Part shown: piece after piece, positions 7,409 through 15,152 of the stretch
Numbering within the stretch: position 1 is the stretch's first letter
Layout of the letters: every line of letters begins with the position of its first letter
Assembly: GCA_012799265.1 (NCBI GenBank)
Contig: JAAZLP010000358.1
Location: 1-28,544, forward strand
Length of the DNA stretch: 28,544 nucleotides
Source of the DNA: Phyllobacteriaceae bacterium
GTDB taxonomy: Bacteria > Pseudomonadota > Alphaproteobacteria > Rhizobiales > Devosiaceae
Reading direction: 5' to 3'
Position numbers and translations under genes: made by a program
The notes under the pieces: generated by a model
What the model was told of the DNA's origin: nothing
Databases searched by the model: none
Seen by the model: only the letters and a program-made list of their open reading frames with translations

Positions 7409-8104
7409 ATGCGTCACGCATTCGATGTGACGGACCCAGCAATGAACGATCCCGGACCTACCGCACGACCGCTTCGGTCGCTTATTCTTTTTGCAGCCTT
7501 TGCCTATGGCATCACCTGGTCAGCATGGGGCTGCGCAGTCCTGTTCTTTCCAGATGAAACTCGTCTGGAGCTGATGATTCTGGGCGGGCTGGGGCCGTTG
7601 ATAGCCGCTGTTCTCGTGAGTGCGATTGAGGGCGGCAAGACTGAGGTCTTGCGTTTGTTCAAGCAGCTGACGGTTCGACCGTCACTGGGCCTGATGGCAT
7701 TCTGGCTGACACTCATCGCCATCTTGCGACTGCTACCGATATCGCTCGTTCTTATTACCGGGCATGGCACCGCACCCGTGGGCATGGAAACCTTCCTCTC
7801 CCTCCCATTCACATTCCTTTTCGTCGCCTTGGTTGGCGGCGGGCTGGATGAGGAGGTGGGTTGGCGTGGGTTCGCTCAGCCCCGGCTGCAGATGCTGGTA
7901 CCAGCACTGCCGGCAAGTCTGATTATCGGCCTGGTCTGGTCGCTTTGGCACTGGCCCCTGTGGTTGTTGCCCGGCGCCGTTCATAGCCAGTTGTCCCTGC
8001 CCATCTACATCGTCAGCACGACGGCCCTCAGCGTTCTGCTCGCCCACATTTTCAATTCAGCGCGGGGCAGGCTGCGACCAGAATCGCAGGCCCGGGCGGC
8101 CTAG
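7409..8104 (+). CDS. CPBP-family intramembrane metalloprotease
   Basis: This 231-aa integral membrane protein carries the three motifs of the CPBP (CAAX protease and bacteriocin-processing, Abi) family: LDEEVGWRG with the paired glutamates and arginine, WSLWHWPLWL with the histidine, and AHIFNSARG with the HxxxN-type motif. About seven hydrophobic segments are visible. Members cleave within the membrane or act in peptide resistance, secretion and maturation; the substrate here is unknown. The start at 7409 has GAGG 9-10 nt upstream; ATG 7442 is an alternative that would drop 11 residues. It lies 80 bp after the PhzF gene, so read-through is possible but not shown. Confidence 0.9.
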   Translation: MRHAFDVTDPAMNDPGPTARPLRSLILFAAFAYGITWSAWGCAVLFFPDETRLELMILGGLGPLIAAVLVSAIEGGKTEVLRLFKQLTVRPSLGLMAFWLTLIAILRLLPISLVLITGHGTAPVGMETFLSLPFTFLFVALVGGGLDEEVGWRGFAQPRLQMLVPALPASLIIGLVWSLWHWPLWLLPGAVHSQLSLPIYIVSTTALSVLLAHIFNSARGRLRPESQARAA

Positions 8105-8201
8105 CAGACGAAAATCGAACGCTTTTTTGCGTAGTAGTCTTGCAACGACGTTCGCCTTGGCGCATTGTTTGCCCAAGTGAAGCGTACCAGAGCGTACCCC
8201 A

Positions 8202-8327
8202 ATGCAGCGCAACCGCGCCAAAGCCGTAGCAATTGCCCAAGCCCAGGTCATGAAGACCCGGTTGGTTCTTGCTGCCGGCATGCTGCTGCTTCCCGCTGCG
8301 CTCCTTCTCCTTCTTATCAGCCCCTGA
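8202..8327 (+). CDS. leucine-rich small ORF, probable leader peptide of leuA
   Basis: This 41-codon frame was found by eye. Its second half is very rich in leucine: LVLAAGMLLL is followed by PAALLLLLISP and the stop codon, with eleven leucine codons in the last 21 residues. It ends 115 nt before the leuA start. A shorter start at ATG 8250 would give a 25-aa peptide. Neither start has a strong ribosome site. Position, codon content and the hairpins just downstream fit a regulatory leader peptide that senses charged tRNA-Leu. A small single-pass membrane protein is the main alternative, because the same stretch is hydrophobic. Confidence 0.5.
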   Translation: MQRNRAKAVAIAQAQVMKTRLVLAAGMLLLPAALLLLLISP

Positions 8328-8335
8328 TCACCGGC

Positions 8336-8425
8336 AGCTCGATTAGCGAGCGGGTCGTCAGGGGATTGCGCCATAAACCGAACAGATAGAAATGTCCGGT
8401 CCAGCGAGCTATTGCCTCGGGGCCG
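8336..8425 (+). promoter_or_regulatory. candidate leuA attenuator: mutually exclusive hairpins
   Basis: Just after the leader stop, GCTCG (8337-8341) can pair with CGAGC (8347-8351). Further down, CGGTCC (8397-8402) and CGAG (8405-8408) pair with CTCG (8416-8419) and GGGCCG (8420-8425), giving a 10-bp stem with one 2-nt bulge. AGCTCG (8336-8341) is also exactly complementary to CGAGCT (8405-8410), so the distant pairing would break both hairpins. The lower stem ends 2 nt before the AGGA of leuA. There is no U-run, so control at translation initiation is more likely than intrinsic termination. The pairings are seen; the regulatory role is inferred. Confidence 0.5.
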
Positions 8426-8442
8426 ATAGGAAAGAGCCTGAT

Positions 8443-10005
8443 ATGTCCGCCACTGCAAACAATTCCAACAAAGAACGCGTCTTCATCTTCGACACCACCC
8501 TGCGCGACGGCGAACAGTCGCCCGGCGCGACGATGACGCTGGAAGAAAAACTGCAGGTTGCTGAAACGCTCGACGAAATGGGCGTCGATATCATCGAAGC
8601 CGGTTTCCCGATTGCCTCCGTGGGTGACTTTGAAGCCGTCGTCGCCGTCGCCAAGCACGTGAAGAACGCGACCGTTGCCGGTCTCGCCCGCGCCATTAGC
8701 GCCGATATCGACCGCGCCGGTGAAGCCGTGCGTCACGCCAAAAAGGGCCGCATCCACACCTTCGTCTCGACCTCTCCGATCCATCTGGCCCACCAGATGA
8801 AGAAGACCGAGGACGAGGTTATCGAGATCATCGCCCGCACCGTGGCGCAGGCGCGCAACCTGATCGATGACGTTGAGTGGTCCGCCATGGACGCGACCCG
8901 TACGCCTATCGACTTCCTCAAGCGCTGCGTCGAGACCGCGATCAAGGCCGGTGCGACCACGATCAACCTGCCGGACACGGTGGGCTATGCGGTGCCGGAA
9001 GAGCACTTCCGTATGTTTAAGACCATCATCGAAAGCGTGCCGGGTGCCGACAAGGCCATCTTCTCGGTTCACTGCCACGATGACCTCGGCATGGCTGTCG
9101 CCAACTCGCTGGCCGGTGTGGCGGGTGGCGCGCGTCAGATCGAATGCACCATCAATGGTCTGGGTGAGCGCGCTGGTAACGCTGCGCTGGAAGAAATCGT
9201 CATGGCGCTGCACACCCGCGGCGATGCGATGCCTTACTACACCGAAGTCGAATCGACCCATCTGGCCCGCGCCAGCAAGATCGTTTCGGCCGCCTCCAAC
9301 TTCCCGGTCCAGTACAACAAGGCCATCGTCGGCAAGAATGCCTTCGCGCATGAGAGCGGCATCCACCAGGACGGCATGCTGAAGAACGCCGAGACCTATG
9401 AAATCATGACCCCGGCCAGTGTCGGCATCAAGGAAACGACCCTGGTCATGGGCAAGCATTCCGGCCGCGCCGCCTTCAAGGATAAGCTCAAGGAACTGGG
9501 CTACGAACTGGGCGACAATGCCTTCCAGGAAGCTTTCCAGCGCTTCAAGGATCTGGCTGACCGCAAGAAGCATGTCTATGACGCCGACATCATCGCCCTG
9601 GTCGATGACGAAGTCGGTTCGGTCGGTGACCGCATCAAGCTGGTAGACATGGAAGTCGTTACCAAGACCGGCGGCGTCCACAAGTGCAATCTCACCGTCA
9701 CCATCGATGGCGAAGAAACCAGTGTCTCCTATGAAGGCACCGGGTCCGTTGATGCGATCTTCAATGCCATCAAGGCTGCGTCCGGTCAGGACCCGCATCT
9801 GGTGCTCTATGCCGTCGACGGCGTTACCGGCGGCACTGACGCGCAGGCTTCCGCCCATGTGCGTCTTGAAATGAACGGCCGCATTGCTTCGGGCAATGCC
9901 GCTGAGCCGGATACGCTGGTGGCTTCGGCCCGCGCCTATCTCAACGCGCTCAACCGCGTCATGATCGAACGCGGCGCCGCTGCCCAGGGCGCGCTCGCAG
10001 GCTAA
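8443..10005 (+). CDS. leuA: 2-isopropylmalate synthase
   Basis: LeuA condenses acetyl-CoA with 2-oxoisovalerate to 2-isopropylmalate, the committed step of leucine synthesis. The 520-aa length is that of the standard bacterial long form. The N-terminal TIM barrel shows FDTTLRDGEQSPG near residue 20, the metal-binding HCHDDLGMAVANSL, the stretch INGLGERAGNAALEE, and NAFAHESGIHQDG. The last 130 residues form the LeuA regulatory domain that binds leucine as feedback inhibitor. The start at 8443 is chosen over an upstream in-frame ATG at 8392 because the protein then begins like known LeuA; AGGA lies 11 nt upstream. A leucine-rich leader and alternative hairpins precede it, and a strong terminator follows, so it is a single-gene unit. 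Confidence 0.98.
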   Translation: MSATANNSNKERVFIFDTTLRDGEQSPGATMTLEEKLQVAETLDEMGVDIIEAGFPIASVGDFEAVVAVAKHVKNATVAGLARAISADIDRAGEAVRHAKKGRIHTFVSTSPIHLAHQMKKTEDEVIEIIARTVAQARNLIDDVEWSAMDATRTPIDFLKRCVETAIKAGATTINLPDTVGYAVPEEHFRMFKTIIESVPGADKAIFSVHCHDDLGMAVANSLAGVAGGARQIECTINGLGERAGNAALEEIVMALHTRGDAMPYYTEVESTHLARASKIVSAASNFPVQYNKAIVGKNAFAHESGIHQDGMLKNAETYEIMTPASVGIKETTLVMGKHSGRAAFKDKLKELGYELGDNAFQEAFQRFKDLADRKKHVYDADIIALVDDEVGSVGDRIKLVDMEVVTKTGGVHKCNLTVTIDGEETSVSYEGTGSVDAIFNAIKAASGQDPHLVLYAVDGVTGGTDAQASAHVRLEMNGRIASGNAAEPDTLVASARAYLNALNRVMIERGAAAQGALAG

Positions 10006-10017
10006 TCCGCACGGTCT

Positions 10018-10050
10018 ATTGCCCCTGGCTTCTCGCCGGGGGCAATTTTT
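10018..10050 (+). terminator. Rho-independent terminator of leuA
   Basis: TTGCCCC pairs with GGGGCAA, with further GGC/GCC pairing inside, followed by five T residues. It begins 13 nt after the leuA stop. Confidence 0.9.
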
Positions 10051-10140
10051 GCCAGCTGACGAAGCTGTGAAGACCGCCAGCGCTTGCATCCAGTGGGGGA
10101 AGCTGCTCTAGCCAGAACACGGGACCGGGGGGTGGCACGC

Positions 10141-11082
10141 ATGCTGAGCAGGGCAGAGTTTCGGGGCGGACTGCTGGCGCTTGGCGCCTTGCTGGTTCTC
10201 GTGCTGGCGATCCTCACCGTCACGCCCGGCATTCCCGGCGATCTGCTGCTGCAGAGCGTCCGCTTTCATCTCATCATTACGGGTTTTGTGCTGTGGCTGC
10301 TGATCTTAATCAGCGGCGCGCGCTGGCGCAGCCTTTTCCTCCTGATCCCGCTTCTGGCGGCCACCGCTCATGGCGGCTATATGATGTGGGAGCTCTTCAG
10401 CCGGCGGACGCCGATCGCTGGCCCTCCCGCCGCCGAACTGGATTTTCTAAGCTTCAACGTTCTCGCCTATAACCGGCGCTCGGCTGATCTGGTGGATTCC
10501 ATCATTGCCAATCCGCCTGACGTGGCGCTGATCCTCGAAACGCCGGGGATCGAGGAGCATATCGGGCGCCTTAGGGAGTTGCTGCCCTATCAGGTCGGCT
10601 GCTCGCGTACGCAAACCTGTGACATCGCGATCTTTTCCCGCCTGCCTATGGAAGACGCCGAAATCCGTACCCTGCCGCCGTTCAACAATGAACGCTTCGT
10701 CATGGCGCGGGTCACCAAGGACGGTCAGCCGGTGACCATCGTCGGCGTGCACCTCTCAAAACCCTATTTCGACCGCTCTTCGTGGGGCGAGCTCAACTAC
10801 ATCCGCAATGTGGTGGACGATATCGAAGGGCCCGTCGTGCTGGCTGGTGACTTCAATTCCGCCGCCTGGACCGACACCGTGGGCTGGACCATCGAGGCGC
10901 TGGACCTTGTCCCGGGCCCCTGGACGCCTGCCACATGGCCGGTTAGGGCAGGGCCCCTGGGCGTTCCGATCGATAATGTCTTCACGCGCGGCTCGGCTCG
11001 CCTGCTGACCCTCGAGGCCGGCGACAATCTGGGCTCAAATCACCGACCGCTGCGCGGCATTGTGGGGCTCTACGGCTCGTAA
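10141..11082 (+). CDS. membrane-anchored endonuclease/exonuclease/phosphatase-family protein
   Basis: This 313-aa protein has three hydrophobic helices in its first 85 residues and then an EEP-superfamily catalytic domain. Visible EEP motifs are LSFNVL (metal-binding Asn), LILETPG (Glu), GVHLSKP, AGDFNSAAW (Asp/Asn pair), PIDNVF and the terminal GSNHRPL with the catalytic His. All key residues appear intact. The family covers nucleases, inositol phosphatases and sphingomyelinases; this membrane-anchored type is common in alphaproteobacteria and its substrate is not established. By topology the catalytic domain would face the periplasm. The ATG at 10141 follows GGGGGGTGG; an upstream TTG frame start is less likely. 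It is convergent with the aminotransferase gene, whose coding region overlaps it by 13 bp. Confidence 0.88.
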   Translation: MLSRAEFRGGLLALGALLVLVLAILTVTPGIPGDLLLQSVRFHLIITGFVLWLLILISGARWRSLFLLIPLLAATAHGGYMMWELFSRRTPIAGPPAAELDFLSFNVLAYNRRSADLVDSIIANPPDVALILETPGIEEHIGRLRELLPYQVGCSRTQTCDIAIFSRLPMEDAEIRTLPPFNNERFVMARVTKDGQPVTIVGVHLSKPYFDRSSWGELNYIRNVVDDIEGPVVLAGDFNSAAWTDTVGWTIEALDLVPGPWTPATWPVRAGPLGVPIDNVFTRGSARLLTLEAGDNLGSNHRPLRGIVGLYGS

Positions 11083-12179
11083 GCTGCCTTTAGGCTCGCT
11101 GGCAGATGTTCTGCCAGCAGATCCAGCGCATCGTCTGGACCTGCGCTGATGCGGATGCAGCGATCCAGCACAGGCGCCGCCGGCTTGCGGACGAAGATAC
11201 CCCGCTTGCCCAGTTCTTCCAGCACACGCCGCGCATAGGCCCCGTCTTGCCCGCAATCGACGGCAACAAAATTCGTGGCGGTCGGGACAGATGCCAGACC
11301 TGATTCTGCGGCAATGGCCGCGATCCGTGCATTGGCCCGATGGATGGCCACGACTGCCTGCTGCAGATAGGCTTGGTCTTCCAACGCCGCCATGGCAGCG
11401 ACCTGGGCAAGCCGATTGACGCCAAAGTGGTTGCGGATGCGATTAAAGCCGCCAATGAGGCGCTTATTGCCCACGGCATAGCCCACGCGGATGCCGGCGA
11501 GCCCATAGGCCTTGGAGAAGGTCCTGAGGCGAATGACATTGGGGCGGGACGTGTTGAACGGCGGCAAGGTGCCCGCGGGCGCCGTCTCGCCATAGGCCTC
11601 GTCGAGCACGACGAGGCAGTCCTCCGGCACGGCATCGATGAAGGCCTCGATGGTCGCGGCTGGCCACCAGGTACCCATCGGATTGTCCGGATTGGCCAGA
11701 TAGACCATGCGCGCGCCGCTTGTCTGCGCCAGTTCGGCCAGGGCCTCGGGGTCTTCATGGTCATTGCGATAGGGCACGGTCGCCAGCACGCCGCCATGGC
11801 CGACGACGTGATAGTTGAAGGTCGGATAGCCGCCGAGCGACGTCGCGACCACATCACCCTCATTGATGAACACGCGCACCAGAAGGCCCATCAGCCCATC
11901 AATGCCTTCGCCGATCACCACTTCATCGGCCGCGATTCCCAAATGGCGGGCGAGCGCATGCCGCAGGTCGTAATTTTCCGGGTCGGGATATTTCCAGATG
12001 TCGGGCCCGGCCTTGGCCATGGCTTCCAGCACCTTGGGGCTTGGACCAAAACCCGATTCGTTGGCGCCGATGCGCGCCAGGGTCGGTACGCCGTTCTGTC
12101 GCGCCAGCGCTTCTGGGCCCACAAAGGGCACGGTTTCGGACAGGGCTTCGACGATTGCAGTAAAGCGGGGAGCCGACAC
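11070..12179 (-). CDS. fold-type I PLP aminotransferase, histidinol-phosphate aminotransferase-like
   Basis: This 369-aa class I/II aminotransferase is of HisC type. Landmarks are ANESGFGPSP in place of the usual N-E-N-P-x-G-P-S opening, ANPDNPMGTWWP (the NPxNPTG element), VVLDEAYGE (the Asp that binds the pyridine nitrogen) and FSKAYGLAGIRVGYAVG containing the PLP lysine (Lys223 from the GTG start) and a conserved arginine. HisC homologues act on histidinol phosphate or on aromatic amino acids. No his genes are nearby, so the exact substrate is open. The GTG at 12179 is preferred because GAGAGG lies 6-7 nt upstream; ATG 12209 has no ribosome site. Its 3' end overlaps the convergent phosphatase-family gene by 13 bp. 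Confidence 0.92.
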   Translation of the reverse strand: MSAPRFTAIVEALSETVPFVGPEALARQNGVPTLARIGANESGFGPSPKVLEAMAKAGPDIWKYPDPENYDLRHALARHLGIAADEVVIGEGIDGLMGLLVRVFINEGDVVATSLGGYPTFNYHVVGHGGVLATVPYRNDHEDPEALAELAQTSGARMVYLANPDNPMGTWWPAATIEAFIDAVPEDCLVVLDEAYGETAPAGTLPPFNTSRPNVIRLRTFSKAYGLAGIRVGYAVGNKRLIGGFNRIRNHFGVNRLAQVAAMAALEDQAYLQQAVVAIHRANARIAAIAAESGLASVPTATNFVAVDCGQDGAYARRVLEELGKRGIFVRKPAAPVLDRCIRISAGPDDALDLLAEHLPASLKAAYEP

Positions 12180-12460
12180 CGGACGACCTCTCTGGCTGTT
12201 TAGCCACATTCTAGCCGCGTTTGACCGAGGTTTCAGCCGTCCCGAACGGCCTTCATTCCCACTTTTGCACAGCGCAAAAATTTCCCCACAGCGCAGATTC
12301 TGCCCGCTGACAAGCTTTTGCGGGCCTTACGGGGGATCGGTCGCATTTGAACTAAATGCCCGCGATCCGGGGAAGGTCTCGCACACCATGGAGGTTCACC
12401 TTCAGCCCCGAGCCGATCTCCCCCGGCGATTCTGCCCCCGTCTTATCTGAGGAGTTTCTC

Positions 12461-12658
12461 ATGCCTCCAACCTTCGTGCTCGCTCGCGACCACCTGCAAC
12501 GTGCCGCAACCATTCTGCAGGGCTCGGACCAGCGCTCGCGCCAGTTGCGCCACATCATCGAACGCACCATTGGCCTGTTGGACGAATATCGTCCCGAACC
12601 GATTTCCACAGCCGATAACGTCGTCGAGCTGAACGACTATCGTCATTTGCAACAATAA
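12461..12658 (+). CDS. 65-aa conserved-looking hypothetical protein
   Basis: This is a short soluble protein with no domain I recognise. It is charged and helical in its first two thirds (ARDHLQRAATILQG, then RQLRHIIERTIGLLDEY) and ends with VVELNDYRHLQQ. There is no signal peptide or membrane segment. It is believed real because TGAGGAG lies at good spacing before the ATG at 12461, the GC-rich third positions are typical of the genome, and a terminator follows 36 nt after the stop. It is an independent unit next to tRNA-Lys. No function is proposed. Confidence 0.75.
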   Translation: MPPTFVLARDHLQRAATILQGSDQRSRQLRHIIERTIGLLDEYRPEPISTADNVVELNDYRHLQQ

Positions 12659-12694
12659 CTTGGCGCTTTTTCGCCCGTTTTCCGGGCGCAAACG

Positions 12695-12724
12695 TGCGAG
12701 GCGCCACCTGTGCCTCGCAGTTTT
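12695..12724 (+). terminator. terminator after the 65-aa protein gene
   Basis: TGCGAGGC (12695-12702) pairs perfectly with GCCTCGCA (12712-12719) around a 9-nt loop and is followed by GTTTT. A second GC hairpin (CGCCCG/CGGGCG, 12672-12688) precedes it. Confidence 0.75.
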
Positions 12725-12816
12725 CCCGAATAAAATTTCCAAAGGTGCTGGACAGCGCAAAATCCCACAGCTATAGAGGCGCCACTTTGGTGACGGCGGT
12801 TCACGAAACCGCCTCC

Positions 12817-12892
<76 letters not shown>

Positions 12893-13126
12893 AAGTCCTC
12901 AATGACTTAGGTGGAAATTCTAAGAAACCAGATTAACTCTGGTCTCCCACTTTCGGCGCTGTTGCGTCGGAGTCTGTTTCCTCTGATCCAGCGTTCATCT
13001 GCTCGCGAACCGGTCCTGACGACCCCCATCGGATATGGGATATCTCGAGCTTCGCCCCTTTGCCCCCTTGCAGGCGGCTCACAGAGGGATATAGCAGCCC
13101 TCGATAATCTTTCCCAAGGACATGAG

Positions 13127-13822
13127 ATGTTCGGCATCGACCCGAGTTTCCTGAGCTCGCTCTTTCAGGTGATCCTTATTGATCTGGTGCTCGCTGGCGA
13201 CAATGCCGTCGTTATCGGCTTGGCGGCGGCGGGCTTGCCGGCCGACCTGCGTCGTCGCGCCATTCTGATTGGCATCATTGCTGCCACCGTGATGCGCATC
13301 GGCTTTGCACTCCTGACCACGCAGTTGCTGTCCCTTGGCGGCGGGCTCCTCATCGCCGGTGGCGTGCTCCTGCTTTACGTCTGCTGGAAGATGTATCGTG
13401 AGCTCACGGTCAGCCACGAGGAAGAAGCTGACGCCAATGAGGCTCTCGCCGATGCTGACCATGATGGCGATGGTACCGTTGCTGGCAAGGCGCCCAAGAA
13501 GACGCTGCGCCAGGCCGTCATCCAGATCATCATTGCCGACGTGTCGATGTCGCTGGACAACGTGCTGGCCGTCGCCGGCGCTGCCCAGCACCATTTCGAA
13601 GCGCTGATCTTCGGTCTGGCGCTCTCGGTCGTGCTGATGGGCGTTGCCGCGACCTACATCGCGCGCCTCCTGCACCGGTATCGCTGGATTGCCTGGTTTG
13701 GCCTCGTCATGATCCTGTTCGTGGCGATCCGGATGACCTTGGAAGGTCTCGGCGCCTTCATCGACATTCCGGCAATTCCGCTGCTGTACACGCCGCACGC
13801 GGCTGTGGCTGTCGCCCACTAA
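13127..13822 (+). CDS. TerC-family integral membrane protein (YjbE-like, putative metal transport)
   Basis: This 231-aa polytopic protein has the two TerC signature repeats, DLVLAGDNAVVI (Asp19-Ile30) and DVSMSLDNVLAVAG (about residues 138-151), whose acidic residues lie within membrane helices. About seven helices are visible in two halves. Family members are linked to manganese or calcium export and metal loading of secreted proteins. The loop between halves contains an acidic stretch, DADHDGDGTV from Asp109, resembling an EF-hand loop. The ATG at 13127 follows AAGGA 7 nt upstream; the same frame is open further upstream but crosses non-coding DNA after the tRNA. A strong terminator follows. 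No manganese riboswitch was recognised upstream. Confidence 0.92.
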   Translation: MFGIDPSFLSSLFQVILIDLVLAGDNAVVIGLAAAGLPADLRRRAILIGIIAATVMRIGFALLTTQLLSLGGGLLIAGGVLLLYVCWKMYRELTVSHEEEADANEALADADHDGDGTVAGKAPKKTLRQAVIQIIIADVSMSLDNVLAVAGAAQHHFEALIFGLALSVVLMGVAATYIARLLHRYRWIAWFGLVMILFVAIRMTLEGLGAFIDIPAIPLLYTPHAAVAVAH

Positions 13823-13840
13823 GATACGGAAGTTCCACAA

Positions 13841-13879
13841 TATCGGGGCCGGACCAATCGTCCGGCCCCGATAGTTTTT
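13841..13879 (+). terminator. Rho-independent terminator of the TerC-family gene
   Basis: A perfect 14-bp stem, TATCGGGGCCGGAC with its reverse complement around CAATC, is followed by GTTTTT. It starts 19 nt after the stop codon. Confidence 0.93.
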
Positions 13880-13982
13880 GGTAACCACATGTCGAGGTAA
13901 TCGGCGTGTCGTCCGGCACGATAGGGAATTGCACACCGCGCGGAACTAACGTCTTCTGGACTTAGTACCCCGGAAGCGAGCC

Positions 13983-15152
13983 ATGCTTGCCAGCGCAAGA
14001 CCAACAGAGATTTCATCCCCCCTGAGTCGGCCAGTGGCCGACGAGCCGATTGCCGTTGTATCGCGGCCGGTAGGCGGTCAGGAATGGGATTGGGTCGTTT
14101 GCGGCTTTGATGGCATCTGCCAGGAACAGCTCCATAGTTTCGCCTCCGTGCGCTGGCCGGGCGTGACCCTTGAGCCGCGCCTGTTTGAAAACAATGGCCG
14201 CGTGGTGGGCGGCGCCCTGATGATGGTTCAGGTACTGCCGCTTGGCTTGGGCAAGGTGGCGATCGCCAAATGGGCCCCGATGTTGGCCGACCTCCGCCAC
14301 CCGCAGGCAGCGGCACTCTATGATGGCATGGTGGATGCCCTCGTCGCCGAATATGCCGATCAGCGTGGCATGATGATTTCTGTGGTGGCCCATGCCTCGC
14401 CCGAACAAATCAACCCGGAATATCTGGCTCTCACGGCGCGCGGTTTCCGTCCCGGCATTTCATTGCCCTATCCGGATCGCTATCTGGTTCGCCTAGGGCT
14501 GAGCGACGACGACCAGCGCAGAAGCCTCGGTCAGACCTGGCGCAGGCAGCTGAACAAGTCGGAAAAGGCTGGCCTCCGCTTCGAACATGGCCGGCCCGGC
14601 ATGCTCGAGGACTTCAAAGTCCTCTATGCGGCTATGACCGAGCGCAAACAGTTCCCGGATCATTCGGCCTACGAGACGCTGGATCGGCTGATGGATCTCG
14701 AGGAGCCGCTACGGCCGGAACTGTTCTTCGTCTATCACGGCGAGACCCTTGTGGCCGGGGCGCTGATCTTCAAGGCTGGTGACCGGGCGGTCTATCTCTA
14801 CGGGGCGACTAACGAGCAGGCGCTTCCCCTGCGCGCAGGATACTTCATGCACTGGAACATCATCCGCTGGTTGCGGGATAACACCAAGGCCAGCTGGTAC
14901 GACCTTGGCGGCACCGATGGGTATTCAGGCCTGCACCAGTTCAAGAAGGGCATGGTTGGCGAGGCTGGTACAATCCGCGCCCTCCCACCCGCATTGAACT
15001 ATGCTTCAAGGCCCATGGCCTACATCATGGGGACAGGCGCTCTTCTGGCGCGGGAAGCGCTTCTGGAACTGAGAAGGTGGATTGACGCACGACGACCAAC
15101 AGGGGCAAAGCCCGATATGCCGCGCCCCCGTCTAGGACGCTCTATGCAATGA
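13983..15152 (+). CDS. FemAB-like GNAT-fold acyl/aminoacyltransferase
   Basis: This 389-aa protein is of the FemAB-like, double-GNAT type found in peptidoglycan-bridge and exopolysaccharide clusters. The C-terminal half carries the family block WYDLGGTDGYSGLHQFKKGM (residues about 305-324), and RRQLNKSEKAGLRFEHG lies in the middle. Homologues transfer aminoacyl or acyl groups onto glycans or lipid-linked sugars. The ATG at 13983 follows GGAAG. Its stop overlaps the start of the flippase gene (ATGA at 15149-15152), so the two are translated together and probably act on the same lipid-linked glycan. No signal peptide or membrane segment is evident. The exact donor and acceptor are unknown. Confidence 0.82.
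   Translation: MLASARPTEISSPLSRPVADEPIAVVSRPVGGQEWDWVVCGFDGICQEQLHSFASVRWPGVTLEPRLFENNGRVVGGALMMVQVLPLGLGKVAIAKWAPMLADLRHPQAAALYDGMVDALVAEYADQRGMMISVVAHASPEQINPEYLALTARGFRPGISLPYPDRYLVRLGLSDDDQRRSLGQTWRRQLNKSEKAGLRFEHGRPGMLEDFKVLYAAMTERKQFPDHSAYETLDRLMDLEEPLRPELFFVYHGETLVAGALIFKAGDRAVYLYGATNEQALPLRAGYFMHWNIIRWLRDNTKASWYDLGGTDGYSGLHQFKKGMVGEAGTIRALPPALNYASRPMAYIMGTGALLAREALLELRRWIDARRPTGAKPDMPRPRLGRSMQ

Noticed and set aside
8317..10089. A 590-codon open frame antisense to leuA
   Set aside because: It mirrors a complete, highly conserved leuA. Long antisense frames are expected in GC-rich DNA, and it has no recognisable domain or ribosome site.
12263..12295. TTTTGC/GCAAAA inverted repeat and repeated CACAGCGCA motifs as operators
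   Set aside because: The motifs are short and lie between genes that face away from each other; chance occurrence is plausible without conservation data.
12893..13126. Possible manganese (yybP-ykoY) riboswitch before the TerC-family gene
   Set aside because: Such riboswitches often precede this family, but I could not find the conserved internal-loop sequences. Only a weak hairpin (ACCAGA/TCTGGT, 12927-12943) was found.
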